Positions 1 to 8,265 of a stretch of 11,681 nt of DNA are shown here, one piece after another (position 1 is the stretch's first letter; each line of letters opens with the position of its first letter). The stretch covers positions 1-11,681 of the forward strand of contig CAMWYL010000065.1 in NCBI GenBank assembly GCA_947178465.1, read 5' to 3'. The notes under the pieces were generated by a model. That model searched no databases, was not told the DNA's origin, and was given only the letters and a program-made list of their open reading frames with translations. The DNA comes from an uncultured Lachnospiraceae bacterium (GTDB lineage Bacteria; Bacillota; Clostridia; Lachnospirales; Lachnospiraceae). The translations under genes were made by a program, and so were the position numbers.

Positions 1-98
1 ATATAGCCTTCGAAAAAATCCGTGTGCACTCTTTTACCGGACACTTCCTTTGATACGATGCATGTCCATTCATCATATGATAATCTGCTTCTTTTCAT
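1..98 (-). CDS. N-terminal fragment of an unidentified protein, cut by the window edge
   Basis: Reading the minus strand from the ATG at 98-96 gives 32 uninterrupted codons to the window edge. The protein begins MKRSRLSYDEW and reaches a DFFEGY segment. It is preceded by a usable ribosome binding site (GGAAAGGCAGG on the minus strand, 118-108) and by a good promoter at 125-153, so I read it as the 5' end of a real gene transcribed away from addB. The basic start, the Trp near residue 11 and the F-x-GY segment near residue 30 remind me of DUF402-type small clostridial proteins, but this is recollection only and too little is present to assign a family. Function unknown. Confidence 0.6.
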   Translation of the reverse strand, partial: MKRSRLSYDEWTCIVSKEVSGKRVHTDFFEGY

Positions 99-124
99 GG
101 GGTGATACCTGCCTTTCCGTATCT

Positions 125-153
125 ATTATATTTGAATTATGGAAATTGGGCAA
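125..153 (-). promoter_or_regulatory. Sigma-A-like promoter of the leftward gene
   Basis: On the minus strand a -35 box TTGCCC (153-148, 4 of 6 consensus bases) is followed after 17 bases by a perfect -10 box TATAAT (130-125). The start point would fall near 118, giving a short leader of about 20 bases that begins with the GGAAAGG ribosome binding site and leads to the ATG at 98. Position, spacing and direction all fit. Confidence 0.55.
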
Positions 154-172
154 GCTGTTGCTTTTGATTCGG

Positions 173-235
173 CTGCCGTAAAGACGTTTCCTGAAGCTGT
201 GTTGCAGCTGCTTTGTTTTTTCTCATTTACGGCAG
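173..235. repeat. Nested inverted repeats upstream of addB
   Basis: A perfect 10-base inverted repeat, CTGCCGTAAA (173-182) and TTTACGGCAG (226-235), encloses 43 bases. Inside it a second hairpin, AGCTG (195-199) and CAGCT (205-209) with a 5-base loop, is followed by the T-rich stretch TTTGTTTTTT (211-220). On the plus strand the inner element looks like a weak terminator that the outer pairing could enclose or compete with. It may be an attenuator or a protein-binding site for either divergent gene. Confidence 0.45.
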
Positions 236-360
236 TTAATATTTGAAAGTGAAGGGGATAAGAGGTATCATGCAAATTATCTATGGTGTCCCCGCGCAAA
301 AGGATGTATAATGGAACCGACACACATCACGGTTTCGCGGAAGGGAGCACAGTCACATCC

Positions 361-3300
361 ATGGGTCTTAGATTTTATATCGGAGCATCAGGCTCCGGAA
401 AAAGCTACGTCGTATATGAGCGCATTATCGAGGCGTCAAGGCAAAATCCCCACATTAATTATTTAATCGTCGTACCTGACCAGTTTACGATGCAGACACA
501 GCTTGAGATGGTAAGACGCCACCCCAATAAAGGAATTATGAATATTGACGTTTTGAGCTTCGGGCGGCTTTCCCACAGGATATTCGAGGAGGTCGGCGGG
601 AACGACAAGCCGGTGCTCGACGATACCGGGAAGAGTCTGGTACTGCGTCGCGTCGCGGCGGGACTGGAGGAGGAGCTGAGCGTGATGAAGCATAACATCA
701 AAAAGCTTGGCTATATCCATGAGGTAAAGTCAGCCCTGTCGGAGTTTATGCAGTACGGACTTGGCACAAAGGACGTGGAGAAGCTGTGCGAGTACGCCTC
801 AAACAGAGGGGCGCTCGCATACAAGCTGAAGGATTTGCATCTGCTGTATAAGGGATTTCTCGAGTATATTGACCAAAAATATATCACTACGGAGGAGACT
901 CTTGATTTGCTGAAAAGCGTTCTGGCGAAATCGCGCGTTGTGCGGGACAGCGTGATCGTATTTGATGGCTTCACGGGTTTTACTCCGGTACAGAACCGCG
1001 TTATTCAGGAACTGATGGTGCTTGCGCGGGAGGTTATTGTTACGATCACGATGGACGCGCGGGAAAATCCGTATCTCATGGACGGTGAGCAGAAGCTGTT
1101 TCATCTGAGCAAGAAGACGATTCATGACTTGGATAAGCTCTGCAAAGAGGCAGGCGTGGAGCGCGGACAGGATACGCTTATTGACGGGGAGACGGTCTGG
1201 CGCTATAAGGAGAATCCGGGACTTGCGCATCTGGAGCGGGAGCTTTTCCGCTATCCTTACCAAAGCTTTGATGATGTGCAGGACAATATCCGGATTTTCG
1301 AGGCGTCGAATCCCAAGGAGGAGCTGCGTCAGGTATGTCTTGCAATCCGGAGGCTCGTGCGGGAGGAGGGCTGCTGCTATCGGGATATTGCGGTGGTGAC
1401 GGGAGATATGGAGCGCTACGGATTCCTTGCAAAGGAGGAGTTTTCACATTTTGGCATCCCGTTTTTCCTCGATCGGACAAATAAGCTTGTGCTGAATCCC
1501 TTTATTGAGTTTATCCGCAGTGCGTTTTTGATCATCATACAGGACTATTCCTATGAGTCGGTGTTTCATTTTCTGCGATGCGGACTTTCCGGCATCACCC
1601 CCGAGGAGACGGATTATCTGGAGAACTATTGTCTTACCATGGGAATCCGTGGGCGGAAGGCATGGAGCAACAGCTTTACCAGAAGACCGCATCGGCAGGA
1701 GGAGGAAGCGGATGCGCTCGAAGCCCTGAATGCGCTTCGTGGGAAGCTGGTTGCGCTGCTTGAACCGCTGACGCTGAAAAAAGCGACGGGTGCGACGTTT
1801 GTGCAGGCGCTCTATGCGTTTATTCAACAGGCAGACATTGAGCGTAAGCTTGAGGAGTATGAGCAGTATTTCACGGAGCAGAATGATTTGGTGCGCGCAA
1901 AGGAGTATGCGCAGATTTATCGCCTGGTAATGGAGCTTTTGGAGCAGATTCATGCGCTGCTCGGGGATGAGGAGCTTGAAATCAGGGAGTTTGCGGATAT
2001 CTTGGATGCGGGCTTCAGCGAGATTAAGGTAGGCGCCATTCCGCAGAATGTGGATAAGGTAGTAATCGGGGACATTGAGCGGACGCGGCTTAGTGAGATT
2101 AAGGCGCTGTTTTTTGTGGGTGTCAATGACGGCATTATTCCCAAGAGCGGAGGAACCGGCGGGATTATATCGGATATCGACAGGGAATTTCTGCTCGCGT
2201 CGGAGTATGAGCTTGCACCGACGCCGCGGCAGCAGATGTATATCCAGCGTCTGTATCTGTACATGACAATGACAAAGCCTACACAGCGTCTTTTTCTGTC
2301 CTATGCCAAGGTGGACAGTGAGGGGAAAAGCCTGCGGCCCGCGTATCTTATCGGTACGATGCGCAAGCTCTTCCCACGGCTTGAGATTGATCGGCCGCAG
2401 CTTCGGCCCATAGCACAGCAGATAGAGTCGCCTGCGGACGGCCTTTCCTATCTGGTGGATCTGTTGCGGCGGTATGCGACGGATGAAATCGGGGAAGACA
2501 GACAACTGTTCTTTACAATATATGACACATATGTCGGAAATGAGGACTATGCACCGCTGGTATCGCAGATGCGTGACGCGGCCTTTTCCTATGCGAAGGG
2601 AGCGGCGGACAGGCGGCTGCCGAAAGAGCTTGCGCGGCTGCTGTACGGTCAGGTGCTTCAAAACAGCGTAAGCCGTCTGGAGAAATTCGCCTCCTGTGCC
2701 TACGCGCATTTCCTGCAATATGGGCTGAGCCTTGAGGAGCGGGACAAATATGGGTTTGAAAGCGTGGATATGGGAAATGTGTTTCATGCCGTGCTGGAGC
2801 AGTTTTCGGAGCAGCTTACGGCGCAGGGCTATACGTGGCTTGACTTCCCCAAGGAGCTTGGTGAGCGGCTGGTGGCGGAATGTCTGGAAAGCTATGCCGC
2901 TTCCTACGGGGAGACGGTGCTCTATAGCAGCAAACGAAATGAATACATGATAACGCGGATGCGCCGGATATTGAACCGTACCGTGCAGACCTTACAGCAT
3001 CAGCTGAAGCATGGCGCCTTTCTGCCTGAAAATTTTGAGATGTCGTTTCAGATGACAGAGGATTTGGAAGCGGTGAACATCGCGCTTTCGGAGGAGGAGA
3101 AGGTGCGGCTCGTCGGGAGGATTGACCGCGTGGATACCTGCGCCCGGGAGGATAAGCTTTATGTGAAGGTAATTGATTACAAATCCGGCAGCAGGAAATT
3201 TGATCTGGCCGCGCTGTATTACGGCTTGCAGCTGCAGCTTGTGGTATATATGAATGCGGCCGTCGAGGTACAGAAAAAGAAAAATCCTGACATGAATGTC

Positions 3301-3798
3301 ATTCCTGCGGCGATGCTGTATTATCATGTGAGCGACCCGCTGACGGAGACGGACAAGGGAAAGCCGGATGCGCAGGAGATTGAGGACGCGATTCTGGCGG
3401 AGCTGAAGATGACCGGTATGGTGAGCGATGACGAAGAGGTTCTCCGGCTGCTTGACAGGGATTTTGATTCCAAATCGACGATTATCCCGGTCGCAAGAAA
3501 GAAGGACGGGAGCTTTACACAGGCCTCCTCCGTGCTTTCCGACGAAGATTTTGACATGGTTTCCCGCTATGTGAACCATAAGATCAAGGAGCTTGGCAGT
3601 GAAATATTGGATGGAGCGGTCGGGCTTAATCCGTACCGACAGGGCGATACGGCGGCCTGCACTTACTGTGCCTATAACAGCGTGTGCGGCTTTGATTCCA
3701 AGCTTGGTGCGGAGCTTGTGCGCCATCTTGACGATATGGACAACGATACGGCGATGGAGCGGATAAAGGAGCAGATGGAAGAGGGAGGTGAGCAGTAA
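361..3798 (+). CDS. addB: ATP-dependent helicase/nuclease subunit B (AddB)
   Basis: AddB partners AddA in the cytoplasmic helicase-nuclease that resects double-strand breaks and recognises Chi. In the characterised Bacillus enzyme, AddB is not the motor; its RecB-type nuclease cuts the 5'-ended strand. The 1145-residue product is close to Bacillus AddB in length. Visible features are a P-loop GASGSGKS (residues 8-15); a C-terminal nuclease domain with H809, the GRID motif (D922), D939-Y940-K941 and Q957; and four cysteines, C779, C1100, C1103 and C1109, in the C...CxxCx5C pattern that holds a 4Fe-4S cluster in this family. I chose the ATG at 361 because family members begin at this point (MGLRFYIG leading into the P-loop) and AAGGGAG lies at 341-347. 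An in-frame ATG at 283 would add 26 unrelated residues. The stop codon lies 1 base before the addA ATG, so the two are almost certainly co-transcribed. Confidence 0.96.
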   Translation: MGLRFYIGASGSGKSYVVYERIIEASRQNPHINYLIVVPDQFTMQTQLEMVRRHPNKGIMNIDVLSFGRLSHRIFEEVGGNDKPVLDDTGKSLVLRRVAAGLEEELSVMKHNIKKLGYIHEVKSALSEFMQYGLGTKDVEKLCEYASNRGALAYKLKDLHLLYKGFLEYIDQKYITTEETLDLLKSVLAKSRVVRDSVIVFDGFTGFTPVQNRVIQELMVLAREVIVTITMDARENPYLMDGEQKLFHLSKKTIHDLDKLCKEAGVERGQDTLIDGETVWRYKENPGLAHLERELFRYPYQSFDDVQDNIRIFEASNPKEELRQVCLAIRRLVREEGCCYRDIAVVTGDMERYGFLAKEEFSHFGIPFFLDRTNKLVLNPFIEFIRSAFLIIIQDYSYESVFHFLRCGLSGITPEETDYLENYCLTMGIRGRKAWSNSFTRRPHRQEEEADALEALNALRGKLVALLEPLTLKKATGATFVQALYAFIQQADIERKLEEYEQYFTEQNDLVRAKEYAQIYRLVMELLEQIHALLGDEELEIREFADILDAGFSEIKVGAIPQNVDKVVIGDIERTRLSEIKALFFVGVNDGIIPKSGGTGGIISDIDREFLLASEYELAPTPRQQMYIQRLYLYMTMTKPTQRLFLSYAKVDSEGKSLRPAYLIGTMRKLFPRLEIDRPQLRPIAQQIESPADGLSYLVDLLRRYATDEIGEDRQLFFTIYDTYVGNEDYAPLVSQMRDAAFSYAKGAADRRLPKELARLLYGQVLQNSVSRLEKFASCAYAHFLQYGLSLEERDKYGFESVDMGNVFHAVLEQFSEQLTAQGYTWLDFPKELGERLVAECLESYAASYGETVLYSSKRNEYMITRMRRILNRTVQTLQHQLKHGAFLPENFEMSFQMTEDLEAVNIALSEEEKVRLVGRIDRVDTCAREDKLYVKVIDYKSGSRKFDLAALYYGLQLQLVVYMNAAVEVQKKKNPDMNVIPAAMLYYHVSDPLTETDKGKPDAQEIEDAILAELKMTGMVSDDEEVLRLLDRDFDSKSTIIPVARKKDGSFTQASSVLSDEDFDMVSRYVNHKIKELGSEILDGAVGLNPYRQGDTAACTYCAYNSVCGFDSKLGAELVRHLDDMDNDTAMERIKEQMEEGGEQ
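3783..3791 (+). promoter_or_regulatory. Ribosome binding site that sets the addA start
   Basis: GGGAGGTGA lies inside the last codons of addB and matches the anti-Shine-Dalgarno sequence over 8 bases. It ends 8 bases before the ATG at 3800, which is good spacing. The alternative in-frame GTG at 3788 is itself part of this site and so is unlikely to be used. The placement suggests translational coupling of addA to addB. Confidence 0.7.
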
Positions 3799-3799
3799 A

Positions 3800-6700
3800 A
3801 TGGCAGTGAAGTTTACACCGGACCAGCAGCGCGTGATTGATACCAGAGACAGCAACATCCTTGTATCGGCGGCGGCGGGCAGCGGAAAGACCGCTGTACT
3901 TGTAGAGCGCATTATTCGGCGGATTACGGATGAGACCCGACCGGTTGACATTGACAGGCTGTTGATCGTGACCTTTACCTCGGCGGCGGCGGCGCAGATG
4001 CGGGAGCGTATCAGCGTGGCGGTCTCAAGACTTTTGGAGGAGAATCCCGAGAACGAGCATTTGCAGAGGCAGACTTCCCTGATTCATAATGCGCAGATTA
4101 CCACCATTGATTCCTTCTGTCTGTTCATCATCCGAAATAATTTCAATGAAATCGGCCTTGATCCGGGCTTTCGCGTGGCTGATGAAGGAGAAATAAGGCT
4201 TCTGGAGAGCGACGTGATGAATAAGCTTCTGGAGGATGCCTATGCAGAGCCGACCCGGCGCTTTCTTCGGTTTGTTGAGTGCTACAGCACCGGAAACAAT
4301 GATAAAAAGATTGAGGAAGCAATTCTGCGGTTGTATCATTTTTCCGTGAGCTATCCGTTTCCGGAGGAGTGGCTGCGGGAGCGGATAGCGGATTATCGTT
4401 TGGAGGACATCCGTGAGCTGACGGAAAAGCCATGGTTTGCGGGGGCACTCGCGTATATGGATACCGTGCTCTCGGAGTGTGCGGCGCGTCTTAGGCAGGG
4501 ACTTGCCATTGCGGGCAGCGCGGGAGGGCCGATACAGTATACGGAGAACCTGACGGATGATTTGGAGCTGATTGCGCGGCTGCAGGGAGAGCGGGATTAT
4601 GCGGTACTGTATGAAATGTTTGCGATGGCTTCCTTTACGCGGCTTTCATCCAAGAGAACGGAGGGTGTGGATCCGTTTTTAAAAGAAGCGGTGAAGGCGA
4701 TTCGCGACGAGGTAAAGGGCAGCATAAATGATTTGAAGAAATTTCTGTTTCAAATTTCGCCGGAGGATACCTTTGATGATATGGCGGTATGTCAGGAGGT
4801 TGTGGAGGAGCTGGCGGAGCTTACGATTGCCTTCAAGGAGCGCTTTGACCGGGCCAAGCGTGACAAGAATGTAATAGACTTCTCGGATATGGAGCACTTT
4901 GCGCTGAACATTCTGCTGACAAAGGATGAGACCGGGGCGGTGACGCCGCGGGAGACGGCGCTTGCATTGCAGGATTATTTTGAAGAAATTATGATTGACG
5001 AGTATCAGGACTCAAACGAGGTGCAGGAGCTTTTGCTCAAATGCATTTCGGGAGAGGACAAAGGACGGTTTAATCGCTTTATGGTGGGAGATGTGAAGCA
5101 GAGTATTTACAAATTCCGTCTCGCGCGTCCAGAGATATTCATGGACAAATATGATACGTATGTCACAAATGAGACAGAGGCGCAGGGGCGTGTCCGGATA
5201 GACCTTCGCATGAATTTCCGCAGCCGCGGCGAGGTGACGGAGGCGGCAAACTTTATCTGCGGGCAGCTGATGAAAAAGCAGGTTGGCAACGTCGAATATG
5301 ATGAACAGTCGGCGCTTTATGCTGGCGCATCTTATCCGCCGCCGCCCGAGGGAGAGAGTCCTCTGCTGTATCAGACGGAGCTTCTCCTTGCGACGGACCC
5401 GCAGGAGGAATCAGCGGATTCGTATTCGGAGAAGGAACGGGAGGCGATGATGGTTGCCTCACGCATCAGAGAGCTTGTGGGGAGCTTTCCGGTGACGGAT
5501 GCGGAGACCGGCCGGCAGCGTCCGGCAAGATACGCGGATATTGTGCTCCTGCTGCGCGCCACCTCCGGATGGGATGAAGATTTCAGGCGTATTTTATCAG
5601 AACGCGGGATCCCGGTACATGTGACGGGCAAAACCGGATATTTTGAGACCATTGAGATTCAGGGAATTGTCAATATCCTGAAGGTGCTTGATAATCCGTT
5701 GCAGGATATCCCCTTTTTCGGTGTGCTGCGCCTGCCCTTCTTTGACTTTACGGAGGAGGAAATCGTACAGATGAAATGCCATACGGAGGCTTCCGGCGAG
5801 GCCTCTGCCGGGAAACAGTCTTTGTATGAGCAGGTAAAGCGGTATCGGGAGACGCAGGAGCAGACTGTGCTTGGGAAAAAGGCGGCACGGCTTCTGGAAA
5901 CGATAGCCATGTACCGGCAGATGGTGGCCTATACGCCCATCAAGGAGCTGATTCAGCGAATTATCAATGATACCGGGTATACGGCTTATGTCGGCGCAAT
6001 GCAGGGAGGCGATCAGAGACGGGCCAATATTGATCTGCTGCTTGAGCGTGCGGGTGCCTTTCAGAAAACCAGCTTTTACGGATTGTTTCATTTCATTCGC
6101 TATCTGGAGACAATGCAGGAGCAGGAGGTTGACTTCGGCGAGGCGAATATCCTTGACGAGAATGCGGACGTGGTGCGGATTATGACCATTCATAAAAGCA
6201 AGGGATTGGAATTCCCCATCTGCTTTGTGTGCGGACTCGCCAAGCAGTTTAATCAGATGGATGTGTGTCAGAGTATTCTGATGGACGCGGAGCTTGGAAC
6301 AGGCGTAGACTATATCGACCCGCAGCTGCGGGTAAAGCGCAGGACCTTGCGCAAGAATGTGGTGGCGCAGCGCATGAAGGAGGATACGCGTGGGGAGGAT
6401 TTGCGCGTCCTGTATGTCGCACTGACGCGCGCCAGAGAGAAGCTGATTCTGACAGGGTATGTTGCGGATCTTGAAAAAAAGCTTGCCGCCGGCCGGCTGA
6501 CTGCGATGGAGACGCAGGAGAAGCTGCCCTATTCGACACTGATGAAGGCAGGCTCTTATATGGATCTGATATTGGCGTCGCTTATGCGCCACCGTTGCAT
6601 GCGCGCGCTGATGGAGGAGCTCGGCTTGGATGCGGAGGCACCGGGTGGTGCGCAGCCGTATGTGCCGGATTATGAGGCGGTGCCGATAAAGATTTCCGTT

Positions 6701-7564
6701 TACAGTGAGGTCGAGGACCGGGCGGGACAGTTCAGGGAACAGGGAAGAGCGGCGATTTTGGAGGAAAACCTTGACAATGTGGGGAGATTTGTGGATAATG
6801 AACTGTCAAAGACACTTCGTGAGAAGCTGCAATACCGCTATCCATACTCCTATCTGGAGGGCCTGAAGGTCAAAACGACGGTTTCGGAGCTGAAAAAGGC
6901 CTCTTATGCGGAGCTTTCGGAGGAAGCTGACGAGCTGATTTGGCTGCCCAAGGAAAGCTATGTGCCGCGCTTTGCGGAGGAACACGCGGCGGCAGCCGCG
7001 GATGGTCAGCCGCAGAGCACCGCAGTACAATACGGTACTGCCGTACATAAGGTGATGGAGCTGTTATCCTTCTCAGAGGACTTCCTGTATATGGGGAACA
7101 GTGCAGCTGACAAAAAGCTCTATGCGCTGGTTTGCAGGGAGCGGGAGCAGTGGCTTTCCGAGGGCAGGGTGGCGGAGCATGAGCTTGCCTGCGTCAGCAG
7201 CGGCAGGATTACGGAGTTTTTCAAGTCCGGTATCGCACAGCGGATGATTGCCGCGAATGTGCGCGGCGAGCTGTTCAAGGAGCAGCCGTTTGTGCTTGGA
7301 ATACCTGCAAGAAAGCTGCGCGAGCAGTATCCGGAGACGGAGACCGTCCTGATACAGGGAGTTATCGACGTGTTCTTTTATGAGGGAGATGAGCTTGTGC
7401 TTGCGGATTACAAGACGGACCGGGTGTGCACGGAGCAGGAGTTGATTGACCGCTACAGGACGCAGCTGGATTATTATCGGATGGCGCTGGAGCAGATAAC
7501 GGGAAAGCATGTGAAGGAGCGCTATCTGTATTCCTTTGCCCTGCAGAAGGAAATTTTGTGTTGA
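3800..7564 (+). CDS. addA: ATP-dependent helicase/nuclease subunit A (AddA)
   Basis: AddA is the superfamily 1 motor of the AddAB complex. It unwinds DNA 3' to 5', and its C-terminal RecB-type nuclease cuts the 3'-ended strand before Chi. The 1254-residue product has the full set of UvrD/RecB-type helicase motifs in order: Q motif (FTPDQQ, 5-10), Walker A (AGSGKT, K30), Walker B (DEYQD, 400-404), motif III (GDVKQ, 430-434), a RMNFRSR motif, motif V (TIHKSKGLEF, H798-K801) and motif VI (YVALTRAR, R877). The nuclease domain shows H1083, D1190, D1203-Y1204-K1205 and QLDYY (Q1222-Y1226), so it appears intact. Length is normal for the family. It starts 1 base after addB and ends 13 bases before the HAD gene. 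I chose the ATG at 3800 over the GTG at 3788 because of the ribosome binding site spacing. Confidence 0.97.
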   Translation: MAVKFTPDQQRVIDTRDSNILVSAAAGSGKTAVLVERIIRRITDETRPVDIDRLLIVTFTSAAAAQMRERISVAVSRLLEENPENEHLQRQTSLIHNAQITTIDSFCLFIIRNNFNEIGLDPGFRVADEGEIRLLESDVMNKLLEDAYAEPTRRFLRFVECYSTGNNDKKIEEAILRLYHFSVSYPFPEEWLRERIADYRLEDIRELTEKPWFAGALAYMDTVLSECAARLRQGLAIAGSAGGPIQYTENLTDDLELIARLQGERDYAVLYEMFAMASFTRLSSKRTEGVDPFLKEAVKAIRDEVKGSINDLKKFLFQISPEDTFDDMAVCQEVVEELAELTIAFKERFDRAKRDKNVIDFSDMEHFALNILLTKDETGAVTPRETALALQDYFEEIMIDEYQDSNEVQELLLKCISGEDKGRFNRFMVGDVKQSIYKFRLARPEIFMDKYDTYVTNETEAQGRVRIDLRMNFRSRGEVTEAANFICGQLMKKQVGNVEYDEQSALYAGASYPPPPEGESPLLYQTELLLATDPQEESADSYSEKEREAMMVASRIRELVGSFPVTDAETGRQRPARYADIVLLLRATSGWDEDFRRILSERGIPVHVTGKTGYFETIEIQGIVNILKVLDNPLQDIPFFGVLRLPFFDFTEEEIVQMKCHTEASGEASAGKQSLYEQVKRYRETQEQTVLGKKAARLLETIAMYRQMVAYTPIKELIQRIINDTGYTAYVGAMQGGDQRRANIDLLLERAGAFQKTSFYGLFHFIRYLETMQEQEVDFGEANILDENADVVRIMTIHKSKGLEFPICFVCGLAKQFNQMDVCQSILMDAELGTGVDYIDPQLRVKRRTLRKNVVAQRMKEDTRGEDLRVLYVALTRAREKLILTGYVADLEKKLAAGRLTAMETQEKLPYSTLMKAGSYMDLILASLMRHRCMRALMEELGLDAEAPGGAQPYVPDYEAVPIKISVYSEVEDRAGQFREQGRAAILEENLDNVGRFVDNELSKTLREKLQYRYPYSYLEGLKVKTTVSELKKASYAELSEEADELIWLPKESYVPRFAEEHAAAAADGQPQSTAVQYGTAVHKVMELLSFSEDFLYMGNSAADKKLYALVCREREQWLSEGRVAEHELACVSSGRITEFFKSGIAQRMIAANVRGELFKEQPFVLGIPARKLREQYPETETVLIQGVIDVFFYEGDELVLADYKTDRVCTEQELIDRYRTQLDYYRMALEQITGKHVKERYLYSFALQKEILC

Positions 7565-7577
7565 GAGGAGCGAGAGG

Positions 7578-8243
7578 ATGGAAAGGTTCGCATATATTTT
7601 ATTTGATTTGGACGGAACCCTGACAGATCCGAAAATCGGGATTACCAAATCCGTTCAGTATGCGCTGAAGGATTTGGGGGTGGAGGAGCCGGATCTTGAC
7701 AGGCTCGAACCGTTTATCGGGCCGCCGCTAAAGGACAGTTTTATGGAATTTTACGGTTTTGATGAAGCACAGACACAGCGTGCGGTGGCAAAGTACCGGG
7801 AACGCTTTGAAGTGACCGGGATTTTTGAAAACGAGATTTTCCCGGGGATTGCGCAAATGCTGAAAACGCTTAAGGAGCGTGGGAAAAAGGTTGCCATTGC
7901 CTCCAGTAAGCCGACGGAGCTTGTGGAGCGGATTTTGGTGCATTTCTCTATCAGACAGTATTTTGATCATGTGGTCGGCAGTGAGTCGGATGGTACGCGC
8001 AGCCGGAAGGAAGAGGTGGTCGAGGAGGCGCTTCGCCGGATGGTTCCGGAGGCGGACATCGGGAAAAAGGTGGCTATGGTCGGGGACCGGAAGTTTGATA
8101 TCGAGGGCGCGAAGGCGTTTGGTCTTACCGGAATCGGAGTGTCCTTCGGGTATGCGGCGGATGGCGAACTGGAAGCGGCAGGCGCGGATTATATTGCAGA
8201 CAGCGTTGCGGAGCTTGAAGAGCTGCTGTGCGCGGAGGAGTGA
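7578..8243 (+). CDS. HAD-superfamily phosphatase, phosphoglycolate-phosphatase-like
   Basis: A 221-residue soluble HAD hydrolase of the cap-containing Gph-like group. Motif I is DLDGT (nucleophile D10, acid D12), followed by a helical cap region of about residues 16-80. Motif II is the Ser in ASSKP (S109), motif III is K144, and motif IV is GDRKFD (D170, D174), which binds Mg2+. These residues support phosphomonoester hydrolysis through an aspartyl-phosphate. Gph-like members act on phosphoglycolate, nucleotides or sugar phosphates, and the substrate cannot be read from the sequence. The start at 7578 follows GAGAGGAG (7563-7570), which overlaps the addA stop codon, so the gene is likely to be translated from the addAB transcript. 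A direct role in repair, for example removing a damaged end product, is possible, but the sequence does not show it. Confidence 0.9.
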   Translation: MERFAYILFDLDGTLTDPKIGITKSVQYALKDLGVEEPDLDRLEPFIGPPLKDSFMEFYGFDEAQTQRAVAKYRERFEVTGIFENEIFPGIAQMLKTLKERGKKVAIASSKPTELVERILVHFSIRQYFDHVVGSESDGTRSRKEEVVEEALRRMVPEADIGKKVAMVGDRKFDIEGAKAFGLTGIGVSFGYAADGELEAAGADYIADSVAELEELLCAEE

Positions 8244-8265
8244 TAGCGATTTCATGGAGGTTAGC

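Larger units (their letters stand above)
99..360. other. Divergent intergenic region upstream of addB
   Basis: This spacer separates the leftward gene fragment from addB. It holds the leftward promoter (125-153) and an inverted-repeat cluster (173-235). A possible -10 box for addB, TATAAT at 307-312, lacks a convincing -35 at the right distance. If that -10 is used, transcription would start near 319, downstream of the in-frame ATG at 283. I see no convincing small gene here; the open frames present have neither ribosome binding sites nor recognisable protein features. Confidence 0.5.

Noticed and set aside
126..323. Minus-strand 65-codon open frame in the addB upstream spacer
   Set aside because: No ribosome binding site and no recognisable protein features, and it overlaps the leftward promoter and the inverted repeats.
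283..360. Upstream in-frame ATG at 283 as the addB start
   Set aside because: It adds 26 residues not typical of AddB, has no ribosome binding site at normal spacing, and the ATG at 361 begins exactly at the family's P-loop-proximal N-terminus.
1444..2787. Long minus-strand open frame (447 codons) inside addB
   Set aside because: It lies opposite a well-supported gene with intact motifs. Its composition, rich in Arg, Leu, Ile and His, is typical of the antisense of codon-biased coding DNA.
3788..3799. GTG at 3788 as the addA start, overlapping addB
   Set aside because: The GTG is itself part of the GGGAGGTGA ribosome binding site, and the ATG 12 bases downstream has good spacing.
5597..6592. 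Minus-strand open frame of 331 codons inside addA
   Set aside because: It covers the antisense of conserved helicase motif V and motif VI regions and has no family features of its own.
7879..8265. Long upstream extension of the CPBP frame into the HAD gene
   Set aside because: The reading is Arg- and Trp-rich out-of-frame HAD sequence; a well-placed ribosome binding site marks the ATG at 8266.
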